In this document: positions 51,797 to 61,732 of the stretch, piece by piece
How the letters are laid out: the number at the start of each line of letters is the position of its first letter
How positions within the stretch are numbered: position 1 is the stretch's first letter
NCBI RefSeq assembly: GCF_003122425.1
Contig: NZ_CP021659.1
Location: forward strand, 806,001-870,000
DNA from: Candidatus Fukatsuia symbiotica
Lineage (GTDB): Bacteria; Pseudomonadota; Gammaproteobacteria; Enterobacterales; Enterobacteriaceae
Length of the DNA stretch: 64,000 nucleotides
Direction of reading: 5' to 3'
The notes under the pieces: model-generated
What the model saw: only the letters and a program-made list of their open reading frames with translations
Database searches by the model: none
What the model was told of the DNA's origin: nothing
Translations under genes and position numbers: made by a program

Positions 51797-52618
51797 TTAT
51801 GCACTATATTGAGAGAATAAGGCGTCAAGGCTGCAATTTAAGTCCCTTCTTTTGCTTTTGGCTTGTGCCCATTTATGTTCAATGGGATTGAGAGCAGGTG
51901 AGTAGGGAGTGAGATATTCAATCCGATGCCCGGCTTTACTGATAGCCTGCTGAATGTCGAGACGTTTGTGGAAACTGGCGTTATCCATCACGATGACACA
52001 ATGAGGAGGAAGAGTAGGCAAAAGGCGCTGGGTAACCCAGGCGTAAAAAACATCACTGTTAATGGAACAAAAAAATAATCCGACCGCCATCAGGACGGTT
52101 CCCAGTAACGCGCCAATGACATTTGTTCGGCCCTTGGCCTGCCAATCCTGGGTACCCCAACAGCGTTGACCTCGTGCAGCATAACCGTGGGTTCGTGGCC
52201 TATCGTGTGCGAAACCGCTTTCATCCAGATAAACGACCGGTTTTCCCTGCTTTTTATAGCAGGCTATCGTGTCCTGGAAGGCACGCCGTGTCTCTTCGTC
52301 TGCCTTGGGATGACGCAGGGTTTTTTTTATAGGTGACGCCCAGGTTTTTCAGTGCCTGCCAAATGGCTTTCTGGCACACCTGAAAGCGCGCCGCCCGTTC
52401 CCGTTGGTAAGCATCGGGATAAAGTGCAACATCTTCAGCTAACGCCACTTTATCAAGCTTACGCCGACGGGGGAAGAAGGTTTAACCTCGATACGACTGA
52501 GCCAGCGAGTAACGGAAGCTGAACCAATGTGGAAGCGTTTAGCGGTCTCTCTGATACTCAAGTTTTCTTGCTCTCGAATACCCAGAACTTTACGGCGAAA
52601 ATCGACAGAGTGGCTCAT
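51797..52618 (-). pseudogene. IS630-superfamily transposase pseudogene
   Basis: The start MSHSVDFRRKVLGIREQENL, the helix-turn-helix, and later the DDE core (D in VVYLDESGF, D in CVIVMDNASFH, E in NPIEHKWAQAK) reveal an IS630-superfamily transposase. Two lesions break it: a C run short by one near 52477-52482, and an A run of eight in place of seven near 52325-52332. It is not closely similar to the two IS630 elements at 54892-57087. Element ends are not clear. Confidence 0.8.
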
Positions 52619-52689
52619 CGCTAACTCCCTGTTAAATAATTTAGCTATACATTGTAATCAAAATTAATACGTTACGCTATAAAAGCAAG

Positions 52690-52728
52690 CGCGCCACCTG
52701 GGTAGCTCCCGGTGGCGCGGTTTTTTTA
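52690..52728 (+). terminator. Strong rho-independent terminator
   Basis: A nine-pair stem CGCGCCACC/GGTGGCGCG with an inner GGG/CCC and a run of seven T residues. It may be the old terminator of the thr operon displaced about 1 kb by a MITE and an IS, or belong to a lost gene; the sequence does not decide. Confidence 0.85.
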
Positions 52729-52757
52729 TTAGAATAGACCTCTTCGGAAACTCTGAT

Positions 52758-53581
52758 TTATCTAATTTCCATGTTATAAATTGCTGCAATCAAATTAAAT
52801 CGTAATCCAAAACGTTTTCGCCTGTTTCGATAACGATCTGATACGATTTTAAATCGTTTAATCATACCAATGACATTTTCGTTTAATACACGCTGGCTTG
52901 ATAACTCACGATTGTTGCGTTTATCTTCTTTTGTTAAGGGATTTTTCTTTGTCTTTTTCTTAGGCAACGCCGAGTTTGAATGGATCTTGCCAAGCCCTTG
53001 GTAACCTGTATCTGTCACTGTTTTGATTTCAGGATGTATTCGCACGCCAGACTCTTTGAACAACCTAAAATCATGACGCCTCCCATGAGTAAAGCTTGTA
53101 CAGATGACTGCTTTGCTTTTTTTATCGACGATCACTTGGGTTTTTAAGGTGGGTCGTTTCTTTTTTCCTGAGTAAAACTGCTTTTGTTTTTTTGGGGACG
53201 TTCAATCGGCGTTTCTGTGGCATCAATAAGAACGAGCTCATACTCCCTATCACTTTTTAATAAAGCTTTGCGTCCAGGGAGTGCAAAATCAGGATGCTTT
53301 ATTAGCGTATTTTCTATCCATTTAATCGTTTCATAGCAGGTGCTCTCACTCACCCCATCGCTTCGGCTAACATGAAAATAAGTGCGATATTCCCGTAGAT
53401 ACTCAAGGGCCATTAATAAGCGATCTTCTAAACCCAGCTTGGGTTTCCGACCTCCTTTCCCTTGCTTACATTTATCTGCTTCATTCAATATCTTTATCAT
53501 CTTTTCAAATGTACTGCGTTTAACTCCGGTTAAGCGCCGAAATTTTTCCTCTTCCAATACCTTTATTTGTTCATATTTCAT
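52758..53581 (-). CDS. IS5-family transposase (copy 3), orfA/orfB with candidate -1 frameshift site
   Basis: The same arrangement as in copy 2. orfA (53581-53144) starts MKYEQIKVLEEEKF after AAGGAGC; orfB follows in the -1 frame. The A AAA AAC heptamer is read on the minus strand at 53192-53186. The only coding change I noticed against copy 2 in orfA is STFEKM for STFEKV. The near identity means recent transposition. Confidence 0.8.
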
Positions 53582-53628
53582 GGGGCTCCTTGTTCAGGAG
53601 ATTTTTACCAACATTCCTACATGAATGC

Positions 53629-53732
53629 TATAGCAGGCGCCGTATCAGTTGATTATGAAAATCAGAAATAACATATTGATATTAATTAATATTTATTAAC
53701 AAAAGTGATCACGTTACATGGCGCCTGCTATA
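53629..53732. repeat. MITE-C, copy inside IS5 copy 3
   Basis: 104 bp between the IS terminal repeat and the transposase leader, with TATAGCAGGCGCC ends. It is the counterpart of 3143-3246. Confidence 0.8.
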
Positions 53733-54548
53733 GTTTCCGAAGAGGTCTAATGTATTTGAAATCGTAGCAAGTGATCTGTGTTCAGGTCGTTTAAATACCA
53801 GCTGATTTTCTAGCGACAACAAGGGATCAAAGCGATAACCCTGCAAATCAAAATCGAGGAGTTGTTCTACTTTACTCAAGCGATTTTGGATAATAAAACG
53901 GCTCATCAATCCACGGGCTTTTTTTGCGTAAAAACTGATGACTTTGTATTTACCACTCTTTTCATCAAGAAACACGGGTTTGATCAATTTTCCTGTCAAT
54001 TTTTTCGTATCCACCGCTTTAAAATATTCATCAGAGGCGAGATTAATCAGCACATCATCTCCTTGCTGTTCTAACGCCTGATTTAATTGTTCGTTTAGGC
54101 TATATCTCCAGAAAGCGTACAGATCTTTACCTCGCGGGTTTGTCAGTTTAGTCCCCATTTCAAGACGATAAGGTTGCATTAGATCGAGTGGACGCAATAA
54201 ACCGTATAATCCAGACAATATACGCAGATGGCTTTGCGCGAAACCAAAATCAGCGTCAGTAAAGTCTATAGCCTGGAGACCGCTATACAGATCGCCTTTA
54301 AAAGCCAAAATAGCTTGACGTGCGTTTTCCAAGGTAAATTCAGGATGCCACTCATTAAAACGGACAGTATTTAACGTGGCGAGTTTATCACTTATCCCCA
54401 TTAGACTGGCGATTTGTGACGGTGTTAGTGTACGGCAAATTTTGATTAACGCCTGGGATTGATCCAGCAATTGAGGTTGAGTAAATTTATCGGTGGCTAA
54501 CGGGCTTTGATAATCAAGCGTTTTTGCCGGAGAAATAATAATTAGCAT
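53709..54548 (-). CDS. yaaA: Peroxide stress protein YaaA (DUF328), C-terminus supplied by IS5
   Basis: YaaA limits intracellular iron under peroxide stress in E. coli. The start [17 protein letters not shown] matches the family; the longer open frame upstream is not needed. The core [16 protein letters not shown] and [15 protein letters not shown] is intact. The family normally ends a few residues after FKRPEHR; here it runs on through about 20 residues, the last 13 ([13 protein letters not shown]) encoded by the IS5 terminal repeat and MITE-C. The protein is 279 residues against ~258. It probably works, as the conserved core is complete. Confidence 0.9.
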   Translation of the reverse strand: MLIIISPAKTLDYQSPLATDKFTQPQLLDQSQALIKICRTLTPSQIASLMGISDKLATLNTVRFNEWHPEFTLENARQAILAFKGDLYSGLQAIDFTDADFGFAQSHLRILSGLYGLLRPLDLMQPYRLEMGTKLTNPRGKDLYAFWRYSLNEQLNQALEQQGDDVLINLASDEYFKAVDTKKLTGKLIKPVFLDEKSGKYKVISFYAKKARGLMSRFIIQNRLSKVEQLLDFDLQGYRFDPLLSLENQLVFKRPEHRSLATISNTLDLFGNYSRRHVT

Positions 54549-54674
54549 AATAACATCCAGTTGATCAACATAAGAGGACACTGTAGCAAACAGTCGACAA
54601 GAATAGGTAGTTGCACCCTGTTCTCCATGCAACAACATGCCTGAACTGCTTCGCATCAATAATTTTTTGTACCC

Positions 54675-54791
54675 TATACCCTTCGCCTTTCAAGTTACGG
54701 CGGCGTTGGCTGCCCGCACTCATTCCAGTCTGTACACTCCTGGGATTCGATTGATTGCCGCCTTGCCGTAACTCGAAATTCATTAGGTATA
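54675..54791. repeat. MITE-B copy 2
   Basis: 117 bp from TATACCC to GGTATA with long imperfect inverted repeats. It is near identical to 17432-17558 apart from a ~10-base deletion in the middle. Its last TATA is also the first four bases of the following MITE-C. Confidence 0.8.
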
Positions 54792-54891
54792 GCAGGCGCC
54801 ATGTAACCTGAGCGATTTTGTTAACAAATATTCATTAAAATCAATATATTATTGTTAACTTTCATAATCAACTTATACGGCACCTGCTATA
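54788..54891. repeat. MITE-C, free copy
   Basis: 104 bp with TATAGCAGGCGCC and GGCACCTGCTATA ends, in the opposite orientation to the copies in IS5. It shows that MITE-C exists outside the IS. It lies between MITE-B and the first IS630, sharing TA bases with both. Confidence 0.8.
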
Positions 54892-55989
54892 TATACCCGT
54901 GATCAATGAAGATGCTTGATTTTGAAGTCGATAAGGATCATGCTCATAGCCATGAAAATAGAGCTGACTGCTGACCAGAAAATTACCCTCGAAGCCCAAC
55001 ATCGTCAAAGCCATGACCGCCGTGTCTGTGACAGGATCCGGTGTGTTTTGTTGTCCGCAGACGGCTGGACTCCCCCTATGATTGCTCACTCACAGCTCAT
55101 TAATGAAACCACGGTGCGGCGCCACCTTACAGACTATCATAAACTCAACAAGCTCAAGCCTGAAAATGGCGGCTCCGATGGCTATCTCAATGCGGAACAG
55201 ACCACGTCGCTGGTTGAACATCTCACCCAGCCGCTCTACCACCACAATCACCAAATTGTGGCGTATATCGCTGGACGCTGGAACATCACCTTTACCGTAT
55301 CAGGTCTGTATAAAGGGTTGAAGCAGCATGGCTTTAGCTATAAAAAGCCGAAAGGTGTTCCGCATAAATTTGCCGTTGAGAAACAGCCGCAATTTATAAA
55401 GACCTACAGCGAATTGAAAGACGCCGCGGGTAATGACCCCATACTGTTTATTGATGCCGTTCATCCGACACAAGCCACCAAAATAAGCTACGGCTGGATA
55501 CGAAAAGGCCAGGATAAAACGATAGAGACCACCGGGAGCAGAACGCGGTTGAATATCATGGGAGCCTTGAACATCCAGAATGTGGCTAACCCCATAATCC
55601 GTGATGATGAGACGATTAACAGCGAAAATGTGGTTCACTTCCTGTCTGCCATTCGCGCGCATTATCCCATCACGACAACGGCACATGTGATCCTCGAGGG
55701 TGCAGGCTATCACCGTTCACAGCTTGTGCAAGACGCCGCGCTTACGTTGAATATCCAGCTTCATTACCTTCCGCCGTATAGCCCGAATCTAAACCCGATA
55801 GAGCGATTGTGGAAGGTGATGAATGAGCAAACACGAAACAATAGATATTACCCATCTAAACAGAGTTTTAAGAACGATATCTTAAACTTCTTTGAAGTGA
55901 AGCTACCACAAATGGCAAGTTCTCTGGTATCTCGCTTAAACGATAATTTCCAGGCGCTAAATCCTGCATCTTGATTTCACTTGGGTATA
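54892..55989 (+). mobile_element. IS630-family insertion sequence 1
   Basis: 1098 bp from TATACCC to GGGTATA, with inverted repeats that continue into a shared AAGATGC motif on each side. One transposase ORF fills it. The target is TA, as is usual in the IS630/Tc1/mariner group. The last TA is also the first TA of the next IS630 element. Confidence 0.85.
54916..55974 (+). CDS. IS630-family transposase with altered second catalytic residue
   Basis: Up to 352 residues; the likely start is MKIELTADQKITLEAQHR at 54952. N-terminal helix-turn-helix (INETTVRRHLTDY), D in ILFIDAVHPTQATK and E in NLNPIERLWKVMNE. The second catalytic Asp, in the usual VILD-N/G-AGYH motif, is Glu here (GAG at 55696-55698: VILEGAGYHRS). 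The frame is intact, but the change may reduce activity. Confidence 0.85.
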   Translation: MILKSIRIMLIAMKIELTADQKITLEAQHRQSHDRRVCDRIRCVLLSADGWTPPMIAHSQLINETTVRRHLTDYHKLNKLKPENGGSDGYLNAEQTTSLVEHLTQPLYHHNHQIVAYIAGRWNITFTVSGLYKGLKQHGFSYKKPKGVPHKFAVEKQPQFIKTYSELKDAAGNDPILFIDAVHPTQATKISYGWIRKGQDKTIETTGSRTRLNIMGALNIQNVANPIIRDDETINSENVVHFLSAIRAHYPITTTAHVILEGAGYHRSQLVQDAALTLNIQLHYLPPYSPNLNPIERLWKVMNEQTRNNRYYPSKQSFKNDILNFFEVKLPQMASSLVSRLNDNFQALNPAS

Positions 55990-57087
55990 TACCCATCGCC
56001 ATTAAAACCACTGGAAAATTTGCTCAACTAGATTAAAAATAAGGTCATGAAAATAAACTCACTGACAGCCTCTCAAAAACAAGATTTGGAACGCCTTCAT
56101 CGTTACGAACACGATGGCCGTGTTCGAGATCGAATCAAAGCCGTGTTGTTGAAAAATGAAGGCTGGAATAACAAAGCGCTTGCCCAAGCATTACGTATTC
56201 ATGAAGAAACAGTGAGGCAACATGTAACAGATTGGCTTTCAGACGAAAAATTAAAGCCTGAAAATGGCGGCTCGTATAGTAAGTTGAGCGTGCATGAATC
56301 TTTATTGCTTGAAAAACACATTGAAAGCACGACTTATAGCCGTGTCATCGATATCTGTGCTTATGTGGAAACCCAATTTGGCGTCTGTTACACCGTATCT
56401 GGCATGACAAAATGGCTGCAAGCGCATTGTTTTAGCTATAAGCAGCCCAAAGCGACGCCGGTTAAAGTGGATGTTGCTCAGCAAGAAGCGTTTATCGCGT
56501 CTTATTTCACTTTGCTAGAGAGTGCTCTTAAGAATGAACCGATTGTTTTTATGGATTCAGCCCCTCCAACGATGGCCACCAAAGTGGTCTGCGGTTGGAT
56601 AAGGAAAGGCAAAGATAAGCCGCTGGTCAAAACAGGGGCAAAAACACGGGTTAATGTCATGGGAGCCATTGAATTGAGCACCATGAAGGTGGTCAGTGCC
56701 CGTCCTGAGCAGGTGAATTCAGAAACCACCGTCGCTTTTTTTGAGCAGCTCAAAGCTGCTTATCCTGATGCACAAAAGATACACATTATTTTAGATAATT
56801 CTGGCTATCATTGCCGTCAGCGAGTCAAAGACGCCGCATTAGAGAAGGCTATCGTACTCCATTATTTACCCCCTTATAGCCCTAATCTTAATCCCATCGA
56901 GCGATTATGGAAGGTCATGAACGAGCGTGTCAGAAACAACCGATTTTTCTCTTCAGCCAAAGAGTTTCGTGGGGCTATAGCCGAATTTTTTGATAGTACA
57001 TTGGCAAAAATTGCTCCCTTTCTCAGGGGCAGAATTAACGATAATTTCCAAACCATCTAATCCAGACCTTCAAGTTGAATGAGTATA
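55988..57087 (+). mobile_element. IS630-family insertion sequence 2
   Basis: 1100 bp from TATACCC to GAGTATA, abutting IS630 element 1 through a shared TA. The inverted repeats are weaker than those of element 1. It carries one intact transposase. Confidence 0.8.
56047..57060 (+). CDS. IS630-family transposase, intact
   Basis: 337 residues. Start MKINSLTASQKQDLERLHR; helix-turn-helix (HEETVRQHVTDWL); DDE triad D in IVFMDSAPPTMATK, D in IILDNSGYH, E in NLNPIERLWKVMNE. It is related to but clearly distinct from the upstream copy. It could mobilise elements with TATACCC ends. Confidence 0.9.
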   Translation: MKINSLTASQKQDLERLHRYEHDGRVRDRIKAVLLKNEGWNNKALAQALRIHEETVRQHVTDWLSDEKLKPENGGSYSKLSVHESLLLEKHIESTTYSRVIDICAYVETQFGVCYTVSGMTKWLQAHCFSYKQPKATPVKVDVAQQEAFIASYFTLLESALKNEPIVFMDSAPPTMATKVVCGWIRKGKDKPLVKTGAKTRVNVMGAIELSTMKVVSARPEQVNSETTVAFFEQLKAAYPDAQKIHIILDNSGYHCRQRVKDAALEKAIVLHYLPPYSPNLNPIERLWKVMNERVRNNRFFSSAKEFRGAIAEFFDSTLAKIAPFLRGRINDNFQTI

Positions 57088-57297
57088 AATGCCTATGAGC
57101 CTGTTTGAAATCTCTTGTGCTCGCTGATACGTCGTCAAAAATAGGCTCCTACAACATGATTCGTTGTTACAAACGAAATTTGCGAGAAATTTCGCATTTT
57201 TTCCGGTGTTAGTTTACTAATCACTAGGATAACATTGCGGGTTGTACTAAAAAATTGCAGTTAATTTTAAATTCAATGGATTAGATAAAATAACCTT
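57088..57297. other. mutS upstream region with short dispersed repeat
   Basis: 57100-57130 (reverse) contains AGCGAGCACAAGAGATTTC, also seen at 16680-16707 and, more weakly, at 15636-15660 just after lpxP. The rest is the AT-rich mutS leader with no clear gene. Confidence 0.45.
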
Positions 57298-59862
57298 ATG
57301 AATAATAATAAAAAATTAGATGCTCACACACCTATGATGCAACAGTACCTTCGTTTAAAAGCGAAACATCCTGAGATATTATTGTTTTACCGTATGGGAG
57401 ATTTTTATGAACTATTTTATGACGACGCTAAACGGGCATCGAAACTGTTAGATATTTCACTGACCAAACGGGGTCAATCTGCGGGTGATCCCATCCCTAT
57501 GGCGGGTGTACCTTATCATGCGGTAGAAAATTATTTAGCAAAGCTGGTTCAATTAGGTGAATCCGTCGCTATCTGTGAACAAATGGGCGATCCTTCGACG
57601 AGTAAGGGGCCGCTAGAACGCAAAGTCGTTCGTATTGTTACTCCGGGCACAATCAGTGACGAAGCTTTGTTACCAGAACGACAAGATAATTTATTGGCAG
57701 CTATTTGGCAGGATGCACAAGGTTTTGGTTATGCCACATTAGACATTAGCTCGGGTCAATTTTTGTTGACTGAACTGGTAGACGCTACGACTGTAGCCGC
57801 AGAGTTGCAGCGCACAAATCCGGCTGAATTATTATATTCTGAAGATTTTTCACAAAAAGCAATGTGGTTGATAGAAAATCACCACGGGTTACGTCGTCGT
57901 CCCGCATGGGAGTTTGGGCTTGCGACGGCACGGCAACAGCTAAACCAACAATTTGGTACGCAAGATCTAAACGGTTTTGGTGTAGAGCAAGCTCCTCTGG
58001 CACTACGGGCAGCGGGCTGCTTGTTACAATATGTCAAAAGTACGCAACTGACTGCTTTACCACATATCCGCGATCTTATTATGGTGCGTCAGCAAGATGG
58101 CATTATTATGGATGCTGCTACTCGTCGTAATCTGGAAATCACACAAAATTTATCCGGTGGTAGCGAGAATACGCTCGCCGCTATTGTGGATTGTAGTGTC
58201 ACTCCAATGGGTAGTCGGATGCTGAAACGTTGGTTACATATGCCGATTAGAGATAGCGAAGTGTTAACTCATCGCCAGCAGGCTATCAGTGGATTACAAA
58301 ATATTACTGCTGATTTACAACCGCTTCTGCGCCAGGTAGGCGATTTAGAACGTATCTTAGCTCGTTTGGCATTGTGTACCGCTCGACCACGAGATCTAGC
58401 AAGAATACGCCATGCCTTCCAGCAGTTTCCTGGGATCCATCTTTCGTTAGCATTAATTGAAGTGCCTCATATACAGACCCTACGATCAAAAATTGGTCAA
58501 TTTGATGATTTACTGGCTTTATTGGAACATGCTATCGTTGAAACACCGCCGGTATTAGTGCGTGATGGCGGTGTTATTGCGCCCGGCTACAACGTTGAAT
58601 TAGATGAATGGCGAGCACTAGCAGATGGTGCTACTGACTATTTGGATCGCTTGGAGATCCGTGAACGTGAAAAACTAGGACTAGATACGCTTAAAGTGGG
58701 TTTTAACGGTGTGCATGGCTATTATATTCAGGTTAGCCGTGCCCAAAGCCATGCGGTTCCCATTCATTATGTGCGTAGACAAACACTCAAAAATGCGGAA
58801 CGTTATATCATTCCTGAATTGAAAGAATACGAAGACAAAGTGTTAACCGCCAAAAGTAAAGCGTTAGCCATTGAAAAAAGCTTATATGAAGAAATTTTCG
58901 ATCTTTTATTGCCCTATTTGGCTGCACTGCAATGTAGTGCTGGTGCCCTAGCTGAATTAGATGTATTGACCAATCTGGCTGAAAGAGCGGAAACACTCAA
59001 TTATGTTTGCCCGATTTTGAGCAATAAGCCGGAGATTACTATTATCGCTGGGCGCCATCCTGTTGTTGAGCAAGTATTAAAAGAACCTTTTATTTCCAAC
59101 CCTCTATTACTTTCTCCACAACGTCGCATGCTGATTATTACCGGGCCTAATATGGGAGGGAAAAGTACCTATATGCGTCAAACTGCGCTGATAGTGCTGC
59201 TTGCCCATATAGGTAGTTTTGTTCCCGCAGAACAGGCGACCATTGGATCCATAGATCGTATTTTCACGCGCGTTGGCGCAGCAGATGATCTCGCGTCTGG
59301 GCGTTCAACCTTTATGGTAGAAATGACGGAAACAGCAAATATCCTGCATAATGCAACGCAGCAAAGCTTGGTATTAATGGATGAAATTGGTCGTGGAACA
59401 TCGACCTATGATGGTTTATCTCTCGCTTGGGCCTGCGCAGAAGACCTCGCCAACCGTATTCAAGCAATGACATTGTTTGCTACTCATTATTTTGAGCTAA
59501 CAACTTTGCCAGAAAAAACGGCAGCTGTAGTGAATATTCATCTTGACGCCAGAGAGCACGGTGAGACTATCGCTTTTATGCACAGTGTACAGGAGGGTGC
59601 CGCCAGTAAAAGTTATGGTCTGGCAGTGGCTGCCTTAGCGGGTGTACCACGTGAAGTAGTAAAGCGTGCACGGCAAAAGTTAAAAGAGCTGGAATCGCTT
59701 ACCAATAATGCCACAGTAAATAGTATCGACAGCTCTCCTGCGATTTTATTAAACGAGGAAGTTTCCCCAGCGCTAAAAGCACTCGAAGATTTAGATCCAG
59801 ATATATTAAACCCTCGTCAAGCTTTAGAATGGCTATATCGCTTGAAAAACATGATTGAATGA
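57298..59862 (+). CDS. mutS: DNA mismatch repair protein MutS
   Basis: MutS recognises mismatches and starts MutL/MutH repair. 854 residues (E. coli 853). The mismatch-binding [15 protein letters not shown] motif (Phe-X-Glu), Walker [10 protein letters not shown], Walker [15 protein letters not shown] and the ATPase C-terminus are intact. Intact mutS suggests the G/C-run frameshifts are not simply due to missing MutS. It is flanked by IS630 and IS481 elements. Confidence 0.96.
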   Translation: MNNNKKLDAHTPMMQQYLRLKAKHPEILLFYRMGDFYELFYDDAKRASKLLDISLTKRGQSAGDPIPMAGVPYHAVENYLAKLVQLGESVAICEQMGDPSTSKGPLERKVVRIVTPGTISDEALLPERQDNLLAAIWQDAQGFGYATLDISSGQFLLTELVDATTVAAELQRTNPAELLYSEDFSQKAMWLIENHHGLRRRPAWEFGLATARQQLNQQFGTQDLNGFGVEQAPLALRAAGCLLQYVKSTQLTALPHIRDLIMVRQQDGIIMDAATRRNLEITQNLSGGSENTLAAIVDCSVTPMGSRMLKRWLHMPIRDSEVLTHRQQAISGLQNITADLQPLLRQVGDLERILARLALCTARPRDLARIRHAFQQFPGIHLSLALIEVPHIQTLRSKIGQFDDLLALLEHAIVETPPVLVRDGGVIAPGYNVELDEWRALADGATDYLDRLEIREREKLGLDTLKVGFNGVHGYYIQVSRAQSHAVPIHYVRRQTLKNAERYIIPELKEYEDKVLTAKSKALAIEKSLYEEIFDLLLPYLAALQCSAGALAELDVLTNLAERAETLNYVCPILSNKPEITIIAGRHPVVEQVLKEPFISNPLLLSPQRRMLIITGPNMGGKSTYMRQTALIVLLAHIGSFVPAEQATIGSIDRIFTRVGAADDLASGRSTFMVEMTETANILHNATQQSLVLMDEIGRGTSTYDGLSLAWACAEDLANRIQAMTLFATHYFELTTLPEKTAAVVNIHLDAREHGETIAFMHSVQEGAASKSYGLAVAALAGVPREVVKRARQKLKELESLTNNATVNSIDSSPAILLNEEVSPALKALEDLDPDILNPRQALEWLYRLKNMIE

Positions 59863-59919
59863 AATAGATTTTGGGCATACACCAGGTGTGTGGCTAGTAC
59901 CATGCGGTATAATTGTAGT

Positions 59920-61095
59920 AGCTCAAACTTAACCTGACAGACACAAGCTAAGCGATCGAATTTGTCAGAGTAGTCTGAGTGTGCGATGGTTCAAATAAAT
60001 TATCGAGTTGTTTTTCTTTTACTAACTCTTTTGATGCAATCCAAGTTTCCCAGGGGGTTTTGCCATAACAATACCAGCCTGAATGAGGTCGCTCTCTGTT
60101 GTAGAATGCGAGCCATTTATCGATGTCTTGCTGAATGTCTTCCAATGATGAATAAATTTTACGCCGAAACATCACGTCATAGCCTTCATTTTTCATCGTC
60201 TTATGAAACCGCTCACAGATACCATTAGTCTGCGGGCTGTATGCCTTGGTCCGCGTATGCTCGATATCTTCTAGCTCCAGGTAAAGCTGATACGCATGGG
60301 TTTCCTTTTTCCCCGAGTATTCTGACCCTCTGTCGGTCAGGATACGCAATAAGGGAACCGCTTGCTCATCATATAATGGCAGCACCTGATCGTTTAACAT
60401 ATCTGCGGCAACCAAGGCATTTTTCTCTGTATAGACCTTGGCAAAAGCGACTCTGGAATAGGTATCAACAAAGCTCTGCTGATACATTTTACCCACACCT
60501 TTAATGTGCCCCACGTAGTAAGTATCCTGAGAGCCGAGATAGCCCGGATGTTGCGTTTCAATTTGTCCATGAGCTTCTCGTTTATCCTGCACTTTTTCTA
60601 ATGCTTGCAGTTGGGCTTCCGTCAGTAAGTACCCCTCCTGCGCTACTTTGGCTTCCAAGGCAGAAAGGCGTTTCTTGATATTTTCCAGGTCAGATATAAG
60701 GGCGCAACCAAACCGAGCGAACACCACTGCCGGAAATCATTATCCCCTGTCGGTTAAGTTCATTCGCCACACGGTGCTGACCATAAGCAGGATAGTCGTA
60801 AGCCATATTCACCACCGCTTGTTCTATATGCGGCTCCACTCGATTTTTTTCGAGTGGTTTTTTACGGCTTATTTCCACCAAGGCTGGCTCACCTCCCTGC
60901 TCATACAGCTTTTTAAAACGGTAATAACTGTCTCTGCTGTAGTCCATGACTTTACACGCTGACTGAACATTACACAGCTGTTTTGCCAGGTCAAGTAAGC
61001 CGAGTTTCGGTTTGATTATTTTTGCTGTTTGATTCATTTCTAACACGCCTTCATTTAATATTAAATATATTGAAATGTCAGATTAAATTCAAACT
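59920..61095 (-). mobile_element. IS481-family element
   Basis: About 1.18 kb, with imperfect inverted ends (TTAACCTGACA on the left, TTAATCTGACA inverted on the right) around one broken transposase. A target duplication is not obvious. Confidence 0.65.
59948..61037 (-). pseudogene. IS481-family (IS3-like rve) transposase, frameshifted
   Basis: The first frame (61037-60690) has an N-terminal helix-turn-helix region ([18 protein letters not shown]) and the [17 protein letters not shown] segment. The second (to 59948) has the integrase core with D in YVGHIKGVGKMYQQSFVDTYS, D in LRILTDRGSEYSG and E in SPQTNGICERFHKT. The frames fail to meet between VWLR and DLENIKKRL, where a small insertion of about seven bases (near 60700-60712) is likely. 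Probably inactive. Confidence 0.8.
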
Positions 61096-61260
61096 TTTAC
61101 AGATATATCAACATCATTTAATCCAACTATTGTGGATATTGATGATAAATTAATCAAACAGATCACTCGTATTGACTTGCCGCTTGGTCCGGTGAAAACT
61201 CTTTGCAATAAAGGGATTGAAGCTGATATCCTTGCCGTAAAGCTTACCCTGAATCTATGA
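61087..61260 (+). pseudogene. Unidentified 3' coding remnant
   Basis: After an in-frame TAA at 61084-61086 the plus strand reads 57 sensible residues (such as NPTIVDIDDKLIKQITRIDL and PLGPVKTLCNKGIEADIL) to a stop at 61258-61260, without start or ribosome-binding site. It looks like the C-terminus of a gene cut by the IS481 element. I do not recognise the family. Confidence 0.4.
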
Positions 61261-61359
61261 CGTCGTTCGTGAGAATTTGAATAGATTTGCAAAATGGTCG
61301 TTTTACGCAAATCCTGATTTTAATAAAATAGGTATGATGTGCTGAAATTGGCTCTGTCT

Positions 61360-61434
61360 GTCCCTGTAGTTAAACGGATATAACAAGCCCCTCCTAAGGG
61401 CTAGTTACTGGTTCGATTCCAGTTGGGGACACCA
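61360..61434 (+). tRNA. argW: tRNA-Arg (anticodon CCU)
   Basis: 75 bases including encoded CCA. Anticodon arm AGCCC-CTCCTAA-GGGCT gives CCU; T arm ACTGG-TTCGATT-CCAGT; acceptor GTCCCTG pairs with TGGGGAC through two G-U pairs at its base. It closely matches E. coli argW apart from acceptor and arm changes. This tRNA is a frequent phage attachment site, and a prophage integrase follows here. Confidence 0.95.
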
Positions 61435-61732
61435 AACATAATGTTAGCTAGTATTTTTTACTGGCTATAGTTTTAAAGAAACCTGCATTCTGACTAGGTT
61501 TGCGGGCTTTTTGTTGCCTGTTCTCTTCTAGTATGGCACGGTTATACTCTATTTTTTAGTCCCCCAAATAGGCAGTCCTATTAATGGTGATAAGTGGAAG
61601 TATTTTATTTATCATAAAAATCAATAAATTAAAAACAAAAAGTCACAATCGATCGAAATTAGGTCAAAATGCCGAGTGAAGTAATCTCTCTCTTAACGTC
61701 CGACTCGATAACTCAAAAGATAATAATTAGTA
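61435..61732. promoter_or_regulatory. Probable prophage attachment arm between tRNA-Arg and int
   Basis: No gene is seen. The AT-rich stretch holds a perfect IHF consensus (AATCAATAAATTA, 61619-61631) and, nine bases on, AAGTCACAAT (61640-61649), which resembles a lambda arm-type Int site. The order tRNA - arm - int - xis is that of a lambda-like att region. The other att site lies outside the window, so the crossover cannot be placed. Confidence 0.5.

Larger units (their letters stand above)
52737..53747 (-). mobile_element. Complete IS5-family insertion sequence (copy 3)
   Basis: 1011 bp, the same length as copy 2 and differing by only a few bases. Flanked by TA (52735-52736, 53748-53749), with AGACCTCTTCGGAAACT terminal repeats. 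It also holds a MITE-C copy next to the right end. It is inserted at the 3' end of yaaA, whose last codons now lie in the IS. Confidence 0.9.
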
